The notes: generated by a model not told the origin, from the letters alone. 64,000 nucleotides of DNA from Palsa-506 sp963755815 (GCA_963755815.1 CAVWLF010000014.1:124001-188000); one strand, 5' to 3'. Shown: positions 1-9,394, counted from the first letter of the stretch. Translations and numbers: made by a program.

Positions 1-951
1 CTGGAGGGCGGCACCCGCGCGCTGGCGTTCGCGTCCGGGATGGCCGCCGAGGACTGCCTGCTCCGGACGATCCTCCGGCCGGGAGACCACGTGCTGATCC
101 CGCACGATGCGTACGGCGGCACGTTCCGCCTGTTCGACAAGGTTCTCCAGTCGTGGGGCGTGAGTTACCAGCCGGTTCCGGTGTCGGACGCGGGGCTCGT
201 TAAGAAAGCCATGGGTGAAAAGCCGGCCAGGGTGATCTGGATCGAGACTCCGACCAACCCGCTGCTGTCGATCGCCGACATCACCGCGCTGGCCGAGATC
301 GCGCATGCGCAAGGCGCGCTGCTGGTGGTGGACAGCACCTTCGCGTCGCCGTACCTGCAGCAGCCGCTGGCCCTCGGCGCTGACGCGGTCGTGCACTCGA
401 CTACCAAGTACATCGGCGGGCACTCGGACGTGGTGGGTGGCGCGCTGATCGTGGCCGACGCCGGGCTCGGCGAGCGGCTCGCGTTCATGCAGAACACGAC
501 CGGCACGGCGGGCGGGCCGTTCGACGCGTGGCTGACGCTGCGCGGGGTCAGGACGCTCGGCGTCCGGATGGACCGGCACTGCGCGAATGCGGCCAGGATC
601 GCTGACATGCTCGCCAGCCACCCCGCGGTGGCGGAGGTGTTCTACCCGGGCCTGGAGTCCCATCCCGGTCATGAGACGGCGGCCAAGCAGATGCGCGGGT
701 TCGGCGGGATCGTCTCGATGCGCGTTCGCGGCGGGGAAGAGGCGGCGGTCGCGGTGTGCGGCCGGACCCGGCTGTTCACGCTCGGCGAGTCGCTCGGCGG
801 GGTGGAGTCGCTGATCGAGCACCCGGGCCGGATGACGCATGCCTCGGTGGCCGGCTCGGCCCTGGAGGTTCCCTCCGACGTGGTCCGGCTCTCCGTCGGC
901 ATCGAGAGCTGCGACGACCTGCTGGAAGACCTCCGCACGGCCCTCGGCTGA
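1..951 (+). CDS. metB: Cystathionine gamma-synthase/lyase family PLP enzyme, 5' end missing
   Basis: The reading frame is open from base 1, so the N-terminus lies outside the window. About 316 residues of the usual ~380 are present. This is a fold-type I PLP enzyme of Cys/Met metabolism. The PLP-binding lysine lies in the motif HSTTKYIGGHSD, and the upstream VWIETPTNPLL and VVDSTFASPYLQ segments are family hallmarks. The C-terminal half (SLGGVESLIEHPGRMTHAS) is typical of cystathionine gamma-synthase and gamma-lyase. The sequence does not separate the synthase (homocysteine synthesis) from the lyase (reverse transsulfuration). The next gene is convergent, so no operon partner is visible downstream. 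Confidence 0.85.
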   Translation: MEGGTRALAFASGMAAEDCLLRTILRPGDHVLIPHDAYGGTFRLFDKVLQSWGVSYQPVPVSDAGLVKKAMGEKPARVIWIETPTNPLLSIADITALAEIAHAQGALLVVDSTFASPYLQQPLALGADAVVHSTTKYIGGHSDVVGGALIVADAGLGERLAFMQNTTGTAGGPFDAWLTLRGVRTLGVRMDRHCANAARIADMLASHPAVAEVFYPGLESHPGHETAAKQMRGFGGIVSMRVRGGEEAAVAVCGRTRLFTLGESLGGVESLIEHPGRMTHASVAGSALEVPSDVVRLSVGIESCDDLLEDLRTALG

Positions 952-1005
952 CCGGGAGCCGGTCAGCCGTTCGCCGGGCGGCGGTCAGCGGGCGGCGGGC
1001 GGCGG

Positions 1006-1581
1006 TCAGCCGTTCCAGATCATGAGGACCAGGATCACCAGGTAGATCAGCGCGACCACGCCGCCCATGGTGGCGATCCGGCCGCGCTCCACGGACGCGA
1101 TATGCGCGGCGGGCACGCCCGGGCTGCCCGGCTGGTTCGGCCGTACCGGCTCGGCATCCTGCGCCGCCTCCTCGTCCCCGGCATGCTCCTCGGCGGAGAC
1201 CGGCACCACTTCCGCGGCCGGTACGGTGCCGGCCGCCGGCGCCTCCGCGGCCGCCGCCAGTTCGAGCGCCGCGATGGCCCGGTGCTGGTCGCGCATGATG
1301 ATCACGAGCAGCACCACGGCGACAACGAAAAGCGTCAGCGAGACGCTCAGCCACGGCTTCGAGAAGTCCTTGTGAATCTGCGCGAGGACCAGCCCGAAAA
1401 GCAGCACGCCGAGCGACAGCAAGGTATAGATCCGGGTGGTCCGGTAGAGATATCCGACCACGGTCTGGTTCCGGGCCCGGATATAGCGGGGCGTCGATAT
1501 GATCGCCACCGTCACCGGGCCGATCGCGAAGATCGCGAAGCCAATATGCAGCCAGAGCACGAGCCGGTCGGTAAAAGACAT
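1006..1581 (-). CDS. DUF2269-like integral membrane protein
   Basis: The 191-residue protein begins MSFTDRLVLWLHIGFAIFAI. Hydrophobic segments lie near residues 8-28, 50-66 and 77-98, with a last one at about 172-190. Residues 100-165 form an Ala/Glu/Pro-rich, probably cytoplasmic stretch. The start region resembles DUF2269 predicted membrane proteins, whose function is unknown. It is convergent with the PLP enzyme upstream and lies 48 bp downstream of the aromatic-synthesis fusion on the same strand, so co-transcription is possible. The acidic insert between membrane segments 3 and 4 is longer than I would expect for a minimal DUF2269 protein. Confidence 0.7.
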   Translation of the reverse strand: MSFTDRLVLWLHIGFAIFAIGPVTVAIISTPRYIRARNQTVVGYLYRTTRIYTLLSLGVLLFGLVLAQIHKDFSKPWLSVSLTLFVVAVVLLVIIMRDQHRAIAALELAAAAEAPAAGTVPAAEVVPVSAEEHAGDEEAAQDAEPVRPNQPGSPGVPAAHIASVERGRIATMGGVVALIYLVILVLMIWNG

Positions 1582-1629
1582 GGCCCGATCTTAGAGCCGC
1601 CGCGCCCGCCCGCACGCGATCTGCGCGGC

Positions 1630-3678
1630 TCAGCCGGTTTTCGCTGAACCGGGGATGGTGGCCAGCCGCCGCATCAGCGCGCCGAACTGCTCGAACGACA
1701 GGCTCTGATCAGCGTCGGACAGTGCCTCGGCCGGCGCCGGATGCACCTCGATGAGCAGGCCGTGGGCGCCCGCGGCGCGGGCCGCCCACGCCATCGGCGC
1801 GACGTAGGAACTCAGTCCCGTGCCGTGACTCGGGTCGACGATGATCGGCAGGTGCGACCGCTCGCGGACGACGACGACCGCCGACAGGTCCAGCGTGTTG
1901 CGGGTGGCGCTCTCGAACGTCCGGATGCCTCGCTCGCACAGGATCACCTGCTGGTTGCCTTGCGCCACCACGTACTCGGCGGCCGCCAGCCACTCCTCGA
2001 TCGTGCTGGACAGGCCGCGCTTGAGCAGCACCGGGCGATCCACCTTGCCGACCTCCCGGAGCAGGTCGAAATTCTGCATATTGCGGGCGCCGATCTGGAG
2101 GATGTCGGCCGCCTTGGCCATCCGCTGGACCTGGTCCACCGCCATTACCTCGGTGACCACCGGCAGGCCGGTCTCACGTCCGGCCGCGACCAGCAGGTCC
2201 AGGCCCTCCCAGCCGAGACCCTGGAAGGCGTACGGCGACGTGCGGGGCTTGAACACGCCGCCGCGCAGCACGTGCGCACCCTGATCGCGGACGAATCTGG
2301 CGGTGGCATTGATCTGCTCGCCGGTCTCGACCGAGCACGGCCCGGCCATCACCACGAAGCCGTCCCCGCCGACCAGCACGTCGCCGACGCGAACGACCGT
2401 GTCGGCCGCCCGGGCGGCCCGGTCGACGAGCCGGTACTGCCTGGACCGGCGCGCGGCCGGCACCTCGGCGGCGACGGCCTCCAGCACGTCGGCCGGCGAC
2501 TCATCGGCCTGCGGGCCGGGCAGGTCACCCGGGCGGGCCCGGTGCCGCAGCGCCTTGGCGGGATAGCTGCCGAGGACCTTGATGTGCAGGGCCGCGGACC
2601 GGAGCTCGTCGAGCGCGGCCGCGGTCCGCGGCTCGGCGGCGTTGCCCTCGAAGTCCAGGAAGAACAGGTACTCCCAGGGCCGGCCGGGACGCGGCCGGGA
2701 CTCCAGCTTGGTCATCGAGTGGCCGCTGCCGGACAGGATCTCCAGGCACCGCAGCAGCGCCCCCTCCTCGTGCCTGGTCACCAGGATCAGGCTCGTCTTG
2801 CAGGGGATCCGCACGTCAACGGCGGCCGGGGCGGCCGACAGCACCACGAAGCGGGTGTAGTTGTCGGCAATGTCGGAGATGTTGTGGCGCAGCACGACGA
2901 GCCCATTCGCGGCGGCGGACTCCGGGGAGCCGATGGCGGCCTCGCTGGGATCGCCCGCGGCCGCCACGGCCTCCATCGCGCCCGCCGTGTCGAAATAGGG
3001 AACCGGGACGGCGTGCGGCAGCGAGCGCAGGAACTGCGCGCACTGCTCCAGGCCCTGCGGGTGGGACAGGATCCTGCTCAGCGAGGAGAGCGGCACGTCC
3101 TGCGGGCCGGCCAGGCAATGGTCGACCTTCCAGGTTTCCTCGCCCACGATGGACAGCTCGTGCTCGCGCAGCAGGGCGTAGACCTCGTTGATGCTCCCGG
3201 CCGTGGTGTTCTCTATCGGCAGCACCGCCAGATCGGCGTCGCCCGCCAGCAGCGCGCCGGCCGCCTCGCGGAAGGTCCGGTAGCCGGTCAGCTCTCCGTC
3301 CAGCCCGAGTCCGGCCAGGTACTTCCGCGCGGCGGCGTCGCTGTAAGCGTGCGCGGCACCCTGAAAGGCCACCCGGACCTGCCCGCCCGCATCCCCGTTC
3401 AGGTGCCGGGCCTGCTGCGCGACCGAGTCGCTGATCAGCTCGCGGAAAATCCTGCGCACCAGGCTGGCGGACACGCCGAGCTCGGTGGCCACGGCCTCGG
3501 CGCTGGCCAGCACCTGGCGCTCGCGGTCAGCATCCTGGATCGCCGAGGTGCCCTGCTCTTTCACCTCGGCGATGGCAGCGATAATGCCGCTGCGCTGCGC
3601 GATGAGGCGCACGATCCCGCTGTCCACCTCATCCAGGCTCTGCCGCAGGCCGGTGATTTCTGGCTGTTGCTCGCTCAC
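1630..3678 (-). CDS. Chorismate mutase / prephenate dehydratase / ACT / DAHP synthase fusion
   Basis: One 682-residue frame carries four modules. Residues ~7-90 are an AroQ-type chorismate mutase (LRQSLDEVDSGIVRLIAQR). Residues ~101-282 are prephenate dehydratase, with the active-site TRF motif at 275-277. Residues ~293-370 are an ACT domain with the Phe-binding ESRP motif at 326-329. Residues ~415-678 are a type I DAHP synthase of the AroA-beta (AroF/KDO8PS-like) class, with VVMAGPCSVE, KPRTSPYAFQG, IQIGARNMQNF and IIVDPSHGTG. The protein would catalyse the entry step of the shikimate pathway and the two steps from chorismate to phenylpyruvate. The ACT domain is positioned for Phe feedback on both ends. 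No frameshift or internal start suggests separate proteins. Single-domain or two-domain versions are the common arrangement. Confidence 0.92.
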   Translation of the reverse strand: MSEQQPEITGLRQSLDEVDSGIVRLIAQRSGIIAAIAEVKEQGTSAIQDADRERQVLASAEAVATELGVSASLVRRIFRELISDSVAQQARHLNGDAGGQVRVAFQGAAHAYSDAAARKYLAGLGLDGELTGYRTFREAAGALLAGDADLAVLPIENTTAGSINEVYALLREHELSIVGEETWKVDHCLAGPQDVPLSSLSRILSHPQGLEQCAQFLRSLPHAVPVPYFDTAGAMEAVAAAGDPSEAAIGSPESAAANGLVVLRHNISDIADNYTRFVVLSAAPAAVDVRIPCKTSLILVTRHEEGALLRCLEILSGSGHSMTKLESRPRPGRPWEYLFFLDFEGNAAEPRTAAALDELRSAALHIKVLGSYPAKALRHRARPGDLPGPQADESPADVLEAVAAEVPAARRSRQYRLVDRAARAADTVVRVGDVLVGGDGFVVMAGPCSVETGEQINATARFVRDQGAHVLRGGVFKPRTSPYAFQGLGWEGLDLLVAAGRETGLPVVTEVMAVDQVQRMAKAADILQIGARNMQNFDLLREVGKVDRPVLLKRGLSSTIEEWLAAAEYVVAQGNQQVILCERGIRTFESATRNTLDLSAVVVVRERSHLPIIVDPSHGTGLSSYVAPMAWAARAAGAHGLLIEVHPAPAEALSDADQSLSFEQFGALMRRLATIPGSAKTG

Positions 3679-3809
3679 GCTGCCTGCTTCCGGTCCGGTT
3701 GTGTTCTCTCGCCAGGCTTTCTACCATCGCCGGGCCCCCGCCGCCGCTCAATTGGAGTGGCGGCTGCTCCCGGCCGGGGGAGGACGAGCACGTGGCGAGC
3801 CCGGCCCGG

Positions 3810-4004
3810 TCAGCTACTGGGCTTCGGGCTCCTGGTGCGCAAAACCCAGCCGCCGATCAGGGCCAGGACGCCCACGACGAACGAGGCGGCCGCGCGAAGG
3901 TCATGGTTCGTCGTGATGAACACGATGCCGATGACGCATGCGATAACCCCGAAAGCCAGCAGGCCCAGGGTAGCCGGGCGATTCGCGCCCGCCGGTCCGG
4001 TCAT
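3810..4004 (-). CDS. Small two-helix membrane protein
   Basis: The frame gives 64 residues from ATG 4004, with AGGAAAGG eight bases upstream. A GTG three codons earlier would abut that ribosome binding site and is less likely. Two hydrophobic segments (GLLAFGVIACVIGIVFITT and a later SFVVGVLALIGGWVL) are joined by a short NHDLRAA turn, and the tail is basic. No family was recognised. It lies upstream of the aromatic fusion gene on the same strand, 131 bp away. Its function is unknown. Confidence 0.55.
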   Translation of the reverse strand: MTGPAGANRPATLGLLAFGVIACVIGIVFITTNHDLRAAASFVVGVLALIGGWVLRTRSPKPSS

Positions 4005-4212
4005 TTGCCACACCTTTCCTAGGATGCCGGCCGGACTGCACTGCCCGCCGGCTCGGCCGGTCTCATTCCGGGCAGGCCGGGCCAGCCGCGTTCACTGAAG
4101 CTGACCTACGGACGTTACTAGCCGGCCGGCGAAAGGGCGCGGTCATCCCGCGAATGGGGCAAAATTGAAATATTGCTTTGCCGTTTCATGACGCGGAGCG
4201 CCGCGGTGTTGG

Positions 4213-4599
4213 TCAGCCCGCCGCCAGCTCGCCGGGCGTCAGCGGCCGCAGCACATCAAACTCATTCCCATCGGGGTCCGCCATCACCACCCAGCTGACC
4301 TCCCCCTGCCCCACATCGGCCCGGCTGGCGCCGAGCGCTTCCAGCCGCGCCACCTCGGCGGCCTGGTCAGCCGGCCGAAGGTCCAGATGCAGCCGGTTCT
4401 TGCCGGCCTTGTGCCCCGGGACCTTCAAGAACAGCAGGTCAGGAACAACGCCATCTTCCCGGCTTCCCGCCGGAGGCTCAAGAACCACCTGGTCATCCGC
4501 GGCAAACGTGCGGCGCCAGCCCAGCGCGGATTGCCAGAAAGAAGCGATCCTCGCCGGATCGGCACTATCAATACACAGGCACTGAATGCGCAAGTCCAT
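4213..4599 (-). CDS. VOC (glyoxalase-like) family protein
   Basis: The 128-residue protein starts at ATG 4599 (MDLRIQCLCIDSADPARIA). The frame extends upstream without stops, but that extension is not VOC-like. A single glyoxalase/bleomycin-resistance fold is indicated by FWQSALGWRR, GKNRLHLDL and the terminal WVVMADPDGNEFDVL, which carries the usual C-terminal metal-binding glutamate. These small actinobacterial proteins are widespread and their substrates are mostly unknown. A paralogue with the same layout lies at 25786-26187. The gene is divergent from the GNAT downstream. Confidence 0.8.
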   Translation of the reverse strand: MDLRIQCLCIDSADPARIASFWQSALGWRRTFAADDQVVLEPPAGSREDGVVPDLLFLKVPGHKAGKNRLHLDLRPADQAAEVARLEALGASRADVGQGEVSWVVMADPDGNEFDVLRPLTPGELAAG

Positions 4600-4789
4600 A
4601 GCCCGACTCTGACCCGCGGGCGCCGGGCCGTCCAATGGTTTCGCGATCCGGTCACCCCCGCTGACGCCCGGCCGGCCGCTCGCCGCGCTGGCGCCCCCGC
4701 CGGCGCCCGGCCGGCCGCATGGTGAAGTCAGCCGCGTGCGGGGGGATAACCCGTTGCCGTCCGTTACCCGTCCGGTACACAATCCGCCC

Positions 4790-5821
4790 ATGAGCGCTGA
4801 CGGGCGGCCCATGAGCGATGGCGGGGCATTCGACTGGCGGCCGATCGGTCTGGCGGACGTGCCGGCCTGGGCGGCGCTGCTGGCCGCCATCCAGGCCGTG
4901 GACGGGGGCGATGAGCACTTCAGCGAGCAGGACCTGCGGGAGGATTTCAGCGATCCGTACGCCGATTTCGCCCGCGGCTCCATCGCCGTCTACGACGGGA
5001 GCACCATGGCCGGCTTCGGCAGCGTGCTGGCCCGCAGCGCCGCTGACCCGGTGCATGAGATGTGGCAGCAGGGCGGCGTGCACCCGGCCTACCGCGACCG
5101 CGGGCTCGGCGGCCGGCTGCTTGACTGGGCCGAGCGGGCGGCCGTTCCGCTGCACCGGGAGCGCTATCCAGGGCGGCCGCTGGCGCTGTCCGCCGGGTGC
5201 CTGTCCAGCAACGACGGGGCGGTCGCCCTGCACGCGGCGCACGGCTACCGGCAGGCGCGCTGGTTTCACGGCATGACGAGGGACCTGGCCGCGCCGCTCC
5301 CCGAGGTCCCGGCGCCGGCCGGCGTGCGGATCGTCGGCTTCACCCCGGAGCGCGCGGCGGACGCCCTGCTGGTGCGCAACGAGGCCTTCCGCGACCACTG
5401 GGGCTCGACCGAGAACACGGCCGGGCAGTGGGCGCACTTCCTGGCGTACTCGACGTTCCGGCCCGGCCTCAGCTTCCTGGCCTACGCCGGCCGGGAGCCG
5501 CTCGGCATCATCTTCGGCCATGAATACGACGCGTATACGGCGGCCACCGGCCGGCGGGATCTGAGCATCCCCCTGGTCGGCACCCGCCGGGCCGGGCGCA
5601 AGCGCGGCATCGCCTCCGCCTTGCTGGCCCGGGCCCTGGCCGAGGCGAGGGCGGCCGGATTCGATACCGCCTCGCTGGGGGTGGACGCGGATTCGCCCAC
5701 CGGCGCGCTCGGGCTGTACGAGCGGGCCGGGTTCACCGTGCGGGAAACCTGGATCGCGGAGCTGAAGCCCGTGCTGGCGGCGGAGCCGGCCGGTTCTCCC
5801 GGCCGCGGGACCGGGAGCTAG
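4790..5821 (+). CDS. Tandem GNAT acetyltransferase
   Basis: The protein is 343 residues from ATG 4790; an upstream GTG at 4736 and ATG 4811 are alternatives. Two GNAT domains are present. The first carries VHPAYRDRGLGGRLLDWAE. The second carries a degenerate acetyl-CoA loop, VGTRRAGRKRGIASALLARAL, followed by GLYERAGFTV. This two-domain layout recalls mycothiol synthase and many uncharacterised actinobacterial acetyltransferases. MshD itself was not confirmed, because the neighbours give no mycothiol context; the mycothiol amidase is 13 kb away. The acceptor substrate is unknown. Confidence 0.8.
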   Translation: MSADGRPMSDGGAFDWRPIGLADVPAWAALLAAIQAVDGGDEHFSEQDLREDFSDPYADFARGSIAVYDGSTMAGFGSVLARSAADPVHEMWQQGGVHPAYRDRGLGGRLLDWAERAAVPLHRERYPGRPLALSAGCLSSNDGAVALHAAHGYRQARWFHGMTRDLAAPLPEVPAPAGVRIVGFTPERAADALLVRNEAFRDHWGSTENTAGQWAHFLAYSTFRPGLSFLAYAGREPLGIIFGHEYDAYTAATGRRDLSIPLVGTRRAGRKRGIASALLARALAEARAAGFDTASLGVDADSPTGALGLYERAGFTVRETWIAELKPVLAAEPAGSPGRGTGS

Positions 5822-5831
5822 GCCGGGCCGC

Positions 5832-7841
5832 CTACCGGCCGCGCGCCCCGGCGCGGCGGGTGCGCAGGAAGTCGCTGACCACGTACTGGCCGAGGCTCTC
5901 CGGATTCGCCCGGAGCACCCGGCCGCCGTTGCGCCGGGCCACCTCCTCGACGAAGTCAGTGAGCCGCTGGTCCTCGGCCAGCATGAAGACGTTCAGGGTG
6001 GCCCGCCGCCTGGTCATCTTGTCGACCTCGGCCAGGGTGAGCTCGATGGTCTCGGGCGAGGGCGGCCAGTCGAACCAGGACTGCCCGTCCCGGCGCAGGT
6101 GCGCGGTCGGCTCGCCGTCGGTCACGATCAGCACCACCGGATTGTGCTCCGGGCGGCGGTCCAGATAGCGGCCCGCCAGCACCAGCGCGTGATGCAGGTT
6201 GGTGCCCTGGACCATGTCCCAGCCCAGTCCGGCGAGATCCGTCTCCCGCAGCTCCCGCGCGTAGTTCGAGAACCCGATGACCTGCATCGAGTCCTGCGGG
6301 TACCTGGTGCGGACCAGGGCGTGCAGCGCGAGCGCCGTCTGCTTGGCCGCGCCCCAGGTGCCGCGCAGGGCCATCGAGTAGGAGAGGTCCACGAGCAGGC
6401 ACACGGCCGCTGCCGCCCGCCGCTCGGTCTCCCCGACCTCGAAGTCGCCGACGGACAGCCGGACCCGCGGCCGGCCCGGCTCGCGGCCGGGCGAGCCGGC
6501 CGGCGGGTCGTCCCCGGCCACCGCGATGCCGCCGCGCAGCAGCGCGTTGCGCACCGTCGCCGCCGTGTCGATGGCCTGCTCGTCACCGAAATGCCACGGG
6601 CGGGTGCTGCCCGTGTACTCGCCGGCCTGGCCGGCGTCATGCTGGTCGTGGTCCCCGTGCCCGCCTTCCGGCAAGTCAGCGAAAACCCGCCGCAGTGCCG
6701 TCTCGCCAAGCCTGCGCACCGCCTTCGGCGTCAGCTCCAGCTTGCCGTCGGAGCGTTCCAGGTATCCCTGCCGCTCAAGTTCCCGCTCGATCTGGCGGAG
6801 CGCCTCCATGTCGTCGACCGCCTGGCGGCCGAGCGCGCGCCGGACCGCCTCCTCGTCGACGTCGTCGAGCCTGGCGCCGGGGTAGTCCTGCCGCAGCGTG
6901 GCCGCCAGCTCGGCGAGGTCGGCCAGCTCGGCCAGCGCGGTGGTGGCGTCGCCCAGGCCGAGCGGCTCCTGGCCGCTCATCTGGTCACCGGGCCAGCCGT
7001 CGGCGTCCAGGTCCGGCCGCCGGGACCGCAGCGCGTCGGCCAGCCGGGCCATCTCGGCCGCCAGCCCCGCGTCCTCAAGGGTCTGTGACATCAGCCCGGA
7101 CAGTTCCTCACGCTGCTCCGGCGTGAGTGAGTTGAGCAGCCGCTGCGCCGCGGACATCCGGCGCACGAGTGAGTCGACGAGCTGCTCCAGGTTTTCCGGC
7201 TGGTCCGGGAAAAGGTCGCCGTACTCGGCCATGAAGTCGTCGAAGTCCTGCTGGGTGTGAGTGCCCTGGGCGTCGGCATCCAGCATCGCGTTCAGCCCGG
7301 CCATCATGTCCTTCACCCGCTGCATGGCCTCGGGGTCGGGCTGCTGCAAGGTCTGCTTCATGCCGCGGAACTGGCTGTCGAGCACCTCGCGGCGGAGCAG
7401 GTCCTTCAGCCGCTCAAACGTTTCCCTGGCCGCGGCCGACCGCCACTCGTAGTCAGCGAGCTGCCTGATCGCCTGGGCGGTATCGGCGGGCAGCGCGTCA
7501 AGCTCGTCCTCCCGCATCCTGGCCTCGTCGGCGGGATCGGGGAAAAGCTCGGCCCGCTCCTGGCCCACCGCCGTGTCGAGCAGGGCGCGGGCCTGCTCGA
7601 GGATGCCGTCGAGACGGCCCCGGTCGCGAACCTCGCGCTGCCGCTCGCGGACCCGGCGGAGCAGGTCGTCGAGGCCCTGGTGCCCGGACATCCCGCGGCG
7701 CAGCAGGTCACGCAGCGCGCTGGCCGGGTCGGACCCGTCCAGGACCGATTCCCCCAGCGCGTCCACGGCGCCACGGACGTCGTAGGGCGGTTCAAGCGGG
7801 TCGGGCCCGTCGTGATACTGGCCGTACCGGTATCCGCTCAC
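5832..7841 (-). CDS. VWA-domain protein paired with a MoxR-like ATPase
   Basis: The protein has 669 residues. The C-terminal third (~450-650) is a von Willebrand A domain with a MIDAS-type DLSYSMAL motif, followed by GTNLHHALVLAGRYL and VVLIVTDGEPTAHL. The N-terminal 400 residues are charged and helical, with many Asp/Glu/Arg/Leu runs and no recognised enzyme signature. Proteins of this design act as the metal-dependent adaptor of a MoxR/ChlI-type AAA+ ATPase, as in magnesium chelatase ChlD or CoxE. The ATPase gene lies 9 bp upstream on the same strand, so the two form an operon. The target of the complex is not evident. Confidence 0.85.
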   Translation of the reverse strand: MSGYRYGQYHDGPDPLEPPYDVRGAVDALGESVLDGSDPASALRDLLRRGMSGHQGLDDLLRRVRERQREVRDRGRLDGILEQARALLDTAVGQERAELFPDPADEARMREDELDALPADTAQAIRQLADYEWRSAAARETFERLKDLLRREVLDSQFRGMKQTLQQPDPEAMQRVKDMMAGLNAMLDADAQGTHTQQDFDDFMAEYGDLFPDQPENLEQLVDSLVRRMSAAQRLLNSLTPEQREELSGLMSQTLEDAGLAAEMARLADALRSRRPDLDADGWPGDQMSGQEPLGLGDATTALAELADLAELAATLRQDYPGARLDDVDEEAVRRALGRQAVDDMEALRQIERELERQGYLERSDGKLELTPKAVRRLGETALRRVFADLPEGGHGDHDQHDAGQAGEYTGSTRPWHFGDEQAIDTAATVRNALLRGGIAVAGDDPPAGSPGREPGRPRVRLSVGDFEVGETERRAAAAVCLLVDLSYSMALRGTWGAAKQTALALHALVRTRYPQDSMQVIGFSNYARELRETDLAGLGWDMVQGTNLHHALVLAGRYLDRRPEHNPVVLIVTDGEPTAHLRRDGQSWFDWPPSPETIELTLAEVDKMTRRRATLNVFMLAEDQRLTDFVEEVARRNGGRVLRANPESLGQYVVSDFLRTRRAGARGR

Positions 7842-7850
7842 GACTGCTCC

Positions 7851-9344
7851 CTAGGTGCGGTAGACGGCGCCGCCGTCGACGATGTCCTTGGAAAGCCGCC
7901 GCATCAGGTACAGGCCCTCAAGCGTGAATTCGAGCGCGGCGGCCGCCTCGCCGAGCGACTCGCCGCCGTCCATGCCGAGCCGTTCCATGATCTTCGCCAG
8001 CCCGGGGACCTCGCCGATCCGGCGGAGCAGATCGGGCGCGGGAGTCAGGTCGCCGGACTCCACGCTGCCGCCGTCGGCGAACTTGTCCAGGATGCCGGCC
8101 AGGTCGGCGCTGCCCAGCGTGGCGCGGAAGGTCTCGGCGATGGCGCGGCGCAGCAGGTGCTCAAGCACTTCCTCCTCGCGGCCCTCCTCGCTGACCTCGA
8201 ACTCGACCTTGCCGCGGAGCGTGCTCACGATCGAGGAAAGGTCGCAGACCCTGGCCACCGGCTGCGCTTCCCCGCTGATGGCCGCCCGCCGCACGGCCGA
8301 GGCGGCGACCGCCTCGGCGGCGGCGATGGCGAACCGGGCGGAGACCCCGGACCGCGCGTCAATGGCCGGGGACGCCCGCACCAGCCGGGTGAACCGGGCG
8401 ATGACCTGCACGAGATGCGCGGGCAGCACCGCGTCTGGCTCCGTGCCGTCCCAGGCGATCCGGGACTCCTGCCCGATCAGGGCCAGCTCGGCCGCCAGCG
8501 AGGTCGGGTAGTGCGTGCGGATCTCCGCGCCGAAGCGGTCCTTCAGCGGGGTGATGATCCGCCCCCGGTTGGTGTAATCCTCGGGGTTGGCGCTGGCCAC
8601 GAGCACGAGGTCGAGCGGCAGCCGGAGCGCGTACCCGCGCACTCCGATGTCGCGCTCCTCGAGCACGTTGAGCAGCGCCACCTGGATCCGCTCGGCCAGG
8701 TCCGGGAGCTCGTTCAGGCAGAACACGCCCCGGTTCGTCCGCGGCACCAGGCCGAAGTGAATGGTCTCCGGGTCGCCGAGCGTGCGGCCCTCGGCCACCT
8801 TGACCGGATCGATGTCGCCGATCAGGTCACCGACGCTGGTGTCCGGGGTGGCGAGCTTCTCGCCGTAGCGATCGCTGCGATGGCGCCAGCTGACCGGCAG
8901 GTCATCGCCTTCGGCCGCGGCCAGGCGGAGGCACCGGGCGCAGACCGGGGCGTACGGATGATCATTGATCTCGCAGCCGGTGACGGTCGGCGTCCATTCA
9001 TCGAGCAGCCCGGTCAGGGTCCTGATCAGGCGCGTCTTGCCCTGGCCGCGCTCGCCGAGCAGGATCACGTCATGCCCGGCCAGCAGCGAGCGCTCCAGCT
9101 GCGGCAGTACCGTCTGGCCGAATCCGATGATCCCGGGGAAGGAGTCCTCGCCCGCGCGCAGCCGGGCGAGTAGGTTCTGCCGTATCTCTTGCTTGACGCT
9201 AACGAACTTATGACCGCTGGCACGGAGCGCCGCAAGCGTGGCGGCAGCGGGCGGGGCGGAGCGGGCCTGCTGCGCAGGCCGGCCCGGCCGGCCCGGCTGG
9301 GCTGGCGATGCGGCTACTGACTGGGATTCGCTCTTCGGGTCCAC
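7851..9344 (-). CDS. MoxR/ChlI-like AAA+ ATPase
   Basis: The protein has 497 residues from a GTG start. Walker A is GERGQGKT at residues 97-104. The Walker B/acidic segment is GVFCLNELPDLAE. The sensor region LVLVASANPEDYTNRGRI is characteristic of the magnesium-chelatase ChlI/MoxR clade. A Cys-containing loop (CEINDHPYAPVCARCLR) follows Walker A by about 35 residues and could bind a metal, which is unusual for the clade. The protein would use ATP hydrolysis to remodel or insert a cofactor into a client, together with the VWA protein encoded 9 bp downstream. The N-terminal ~30 residues are Pro/Ala/Gln-rich. Confidence 0.88.
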   Translation of the reverse strand: MDPKSESQSVAASPAQPGRPGRPAQQARSAPPAAATLAALRASGHKFVSVKQEIRQNLLARLRAGEDSFPGIIGFGQTVLPQLERSLLAGHDVILLGERGQGKTRLIRTLTGLLDEWTPTVTGCEINDHPYAPVCARCLRLAAAEGDDLPVSWRHRSDRYGEKLATPDTSVGDLIGDIDPVKVAEGRTLGDPETIHFGLVPRTNRGVFCLNELPDLAERIQVALLNVLEERDIGVRGYALRLPLDLVLVASANPEDYTNRGRIITPLKDRFGAEIRTHYPTSLAAELALIGQESRIAWDGTEPDAVLPAHLVQVIARFTRLVRASPAIDARSGVSARFAIAAAEAVAASAVRRAAISGEAQPVARVCDLSSIVSTLRGKVEFEVSEEGREEEVLEHLLRRAIAETFRATLGSADLAGILDKFADGGSVESGDLTPAPDLLRRIGEVPGLAKIMERLGMDGGESLGEAAAALEFTLEGLYLMRRLSKDIVDGGAVYRT

Positions 9345-9394
9345 CGTTCGACACTATGTGCATGTTGCTCGATGCGCATCTCGGGAGGCTGGCC

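Noticed and set aside
1741..4098. Long open frame on the plus strand opposite the aromatic fusion gene
   Set aside because: It is the antisense shadow of a high-GC gene. Its translation has no domain and is Arg/Gly/His-rich.
7257..9173. Long open frame opposite the AAA ATPase
   Set aside because: Third-position GC of the minus-strand gene leaves this frame open; the product has no recognisable fold.
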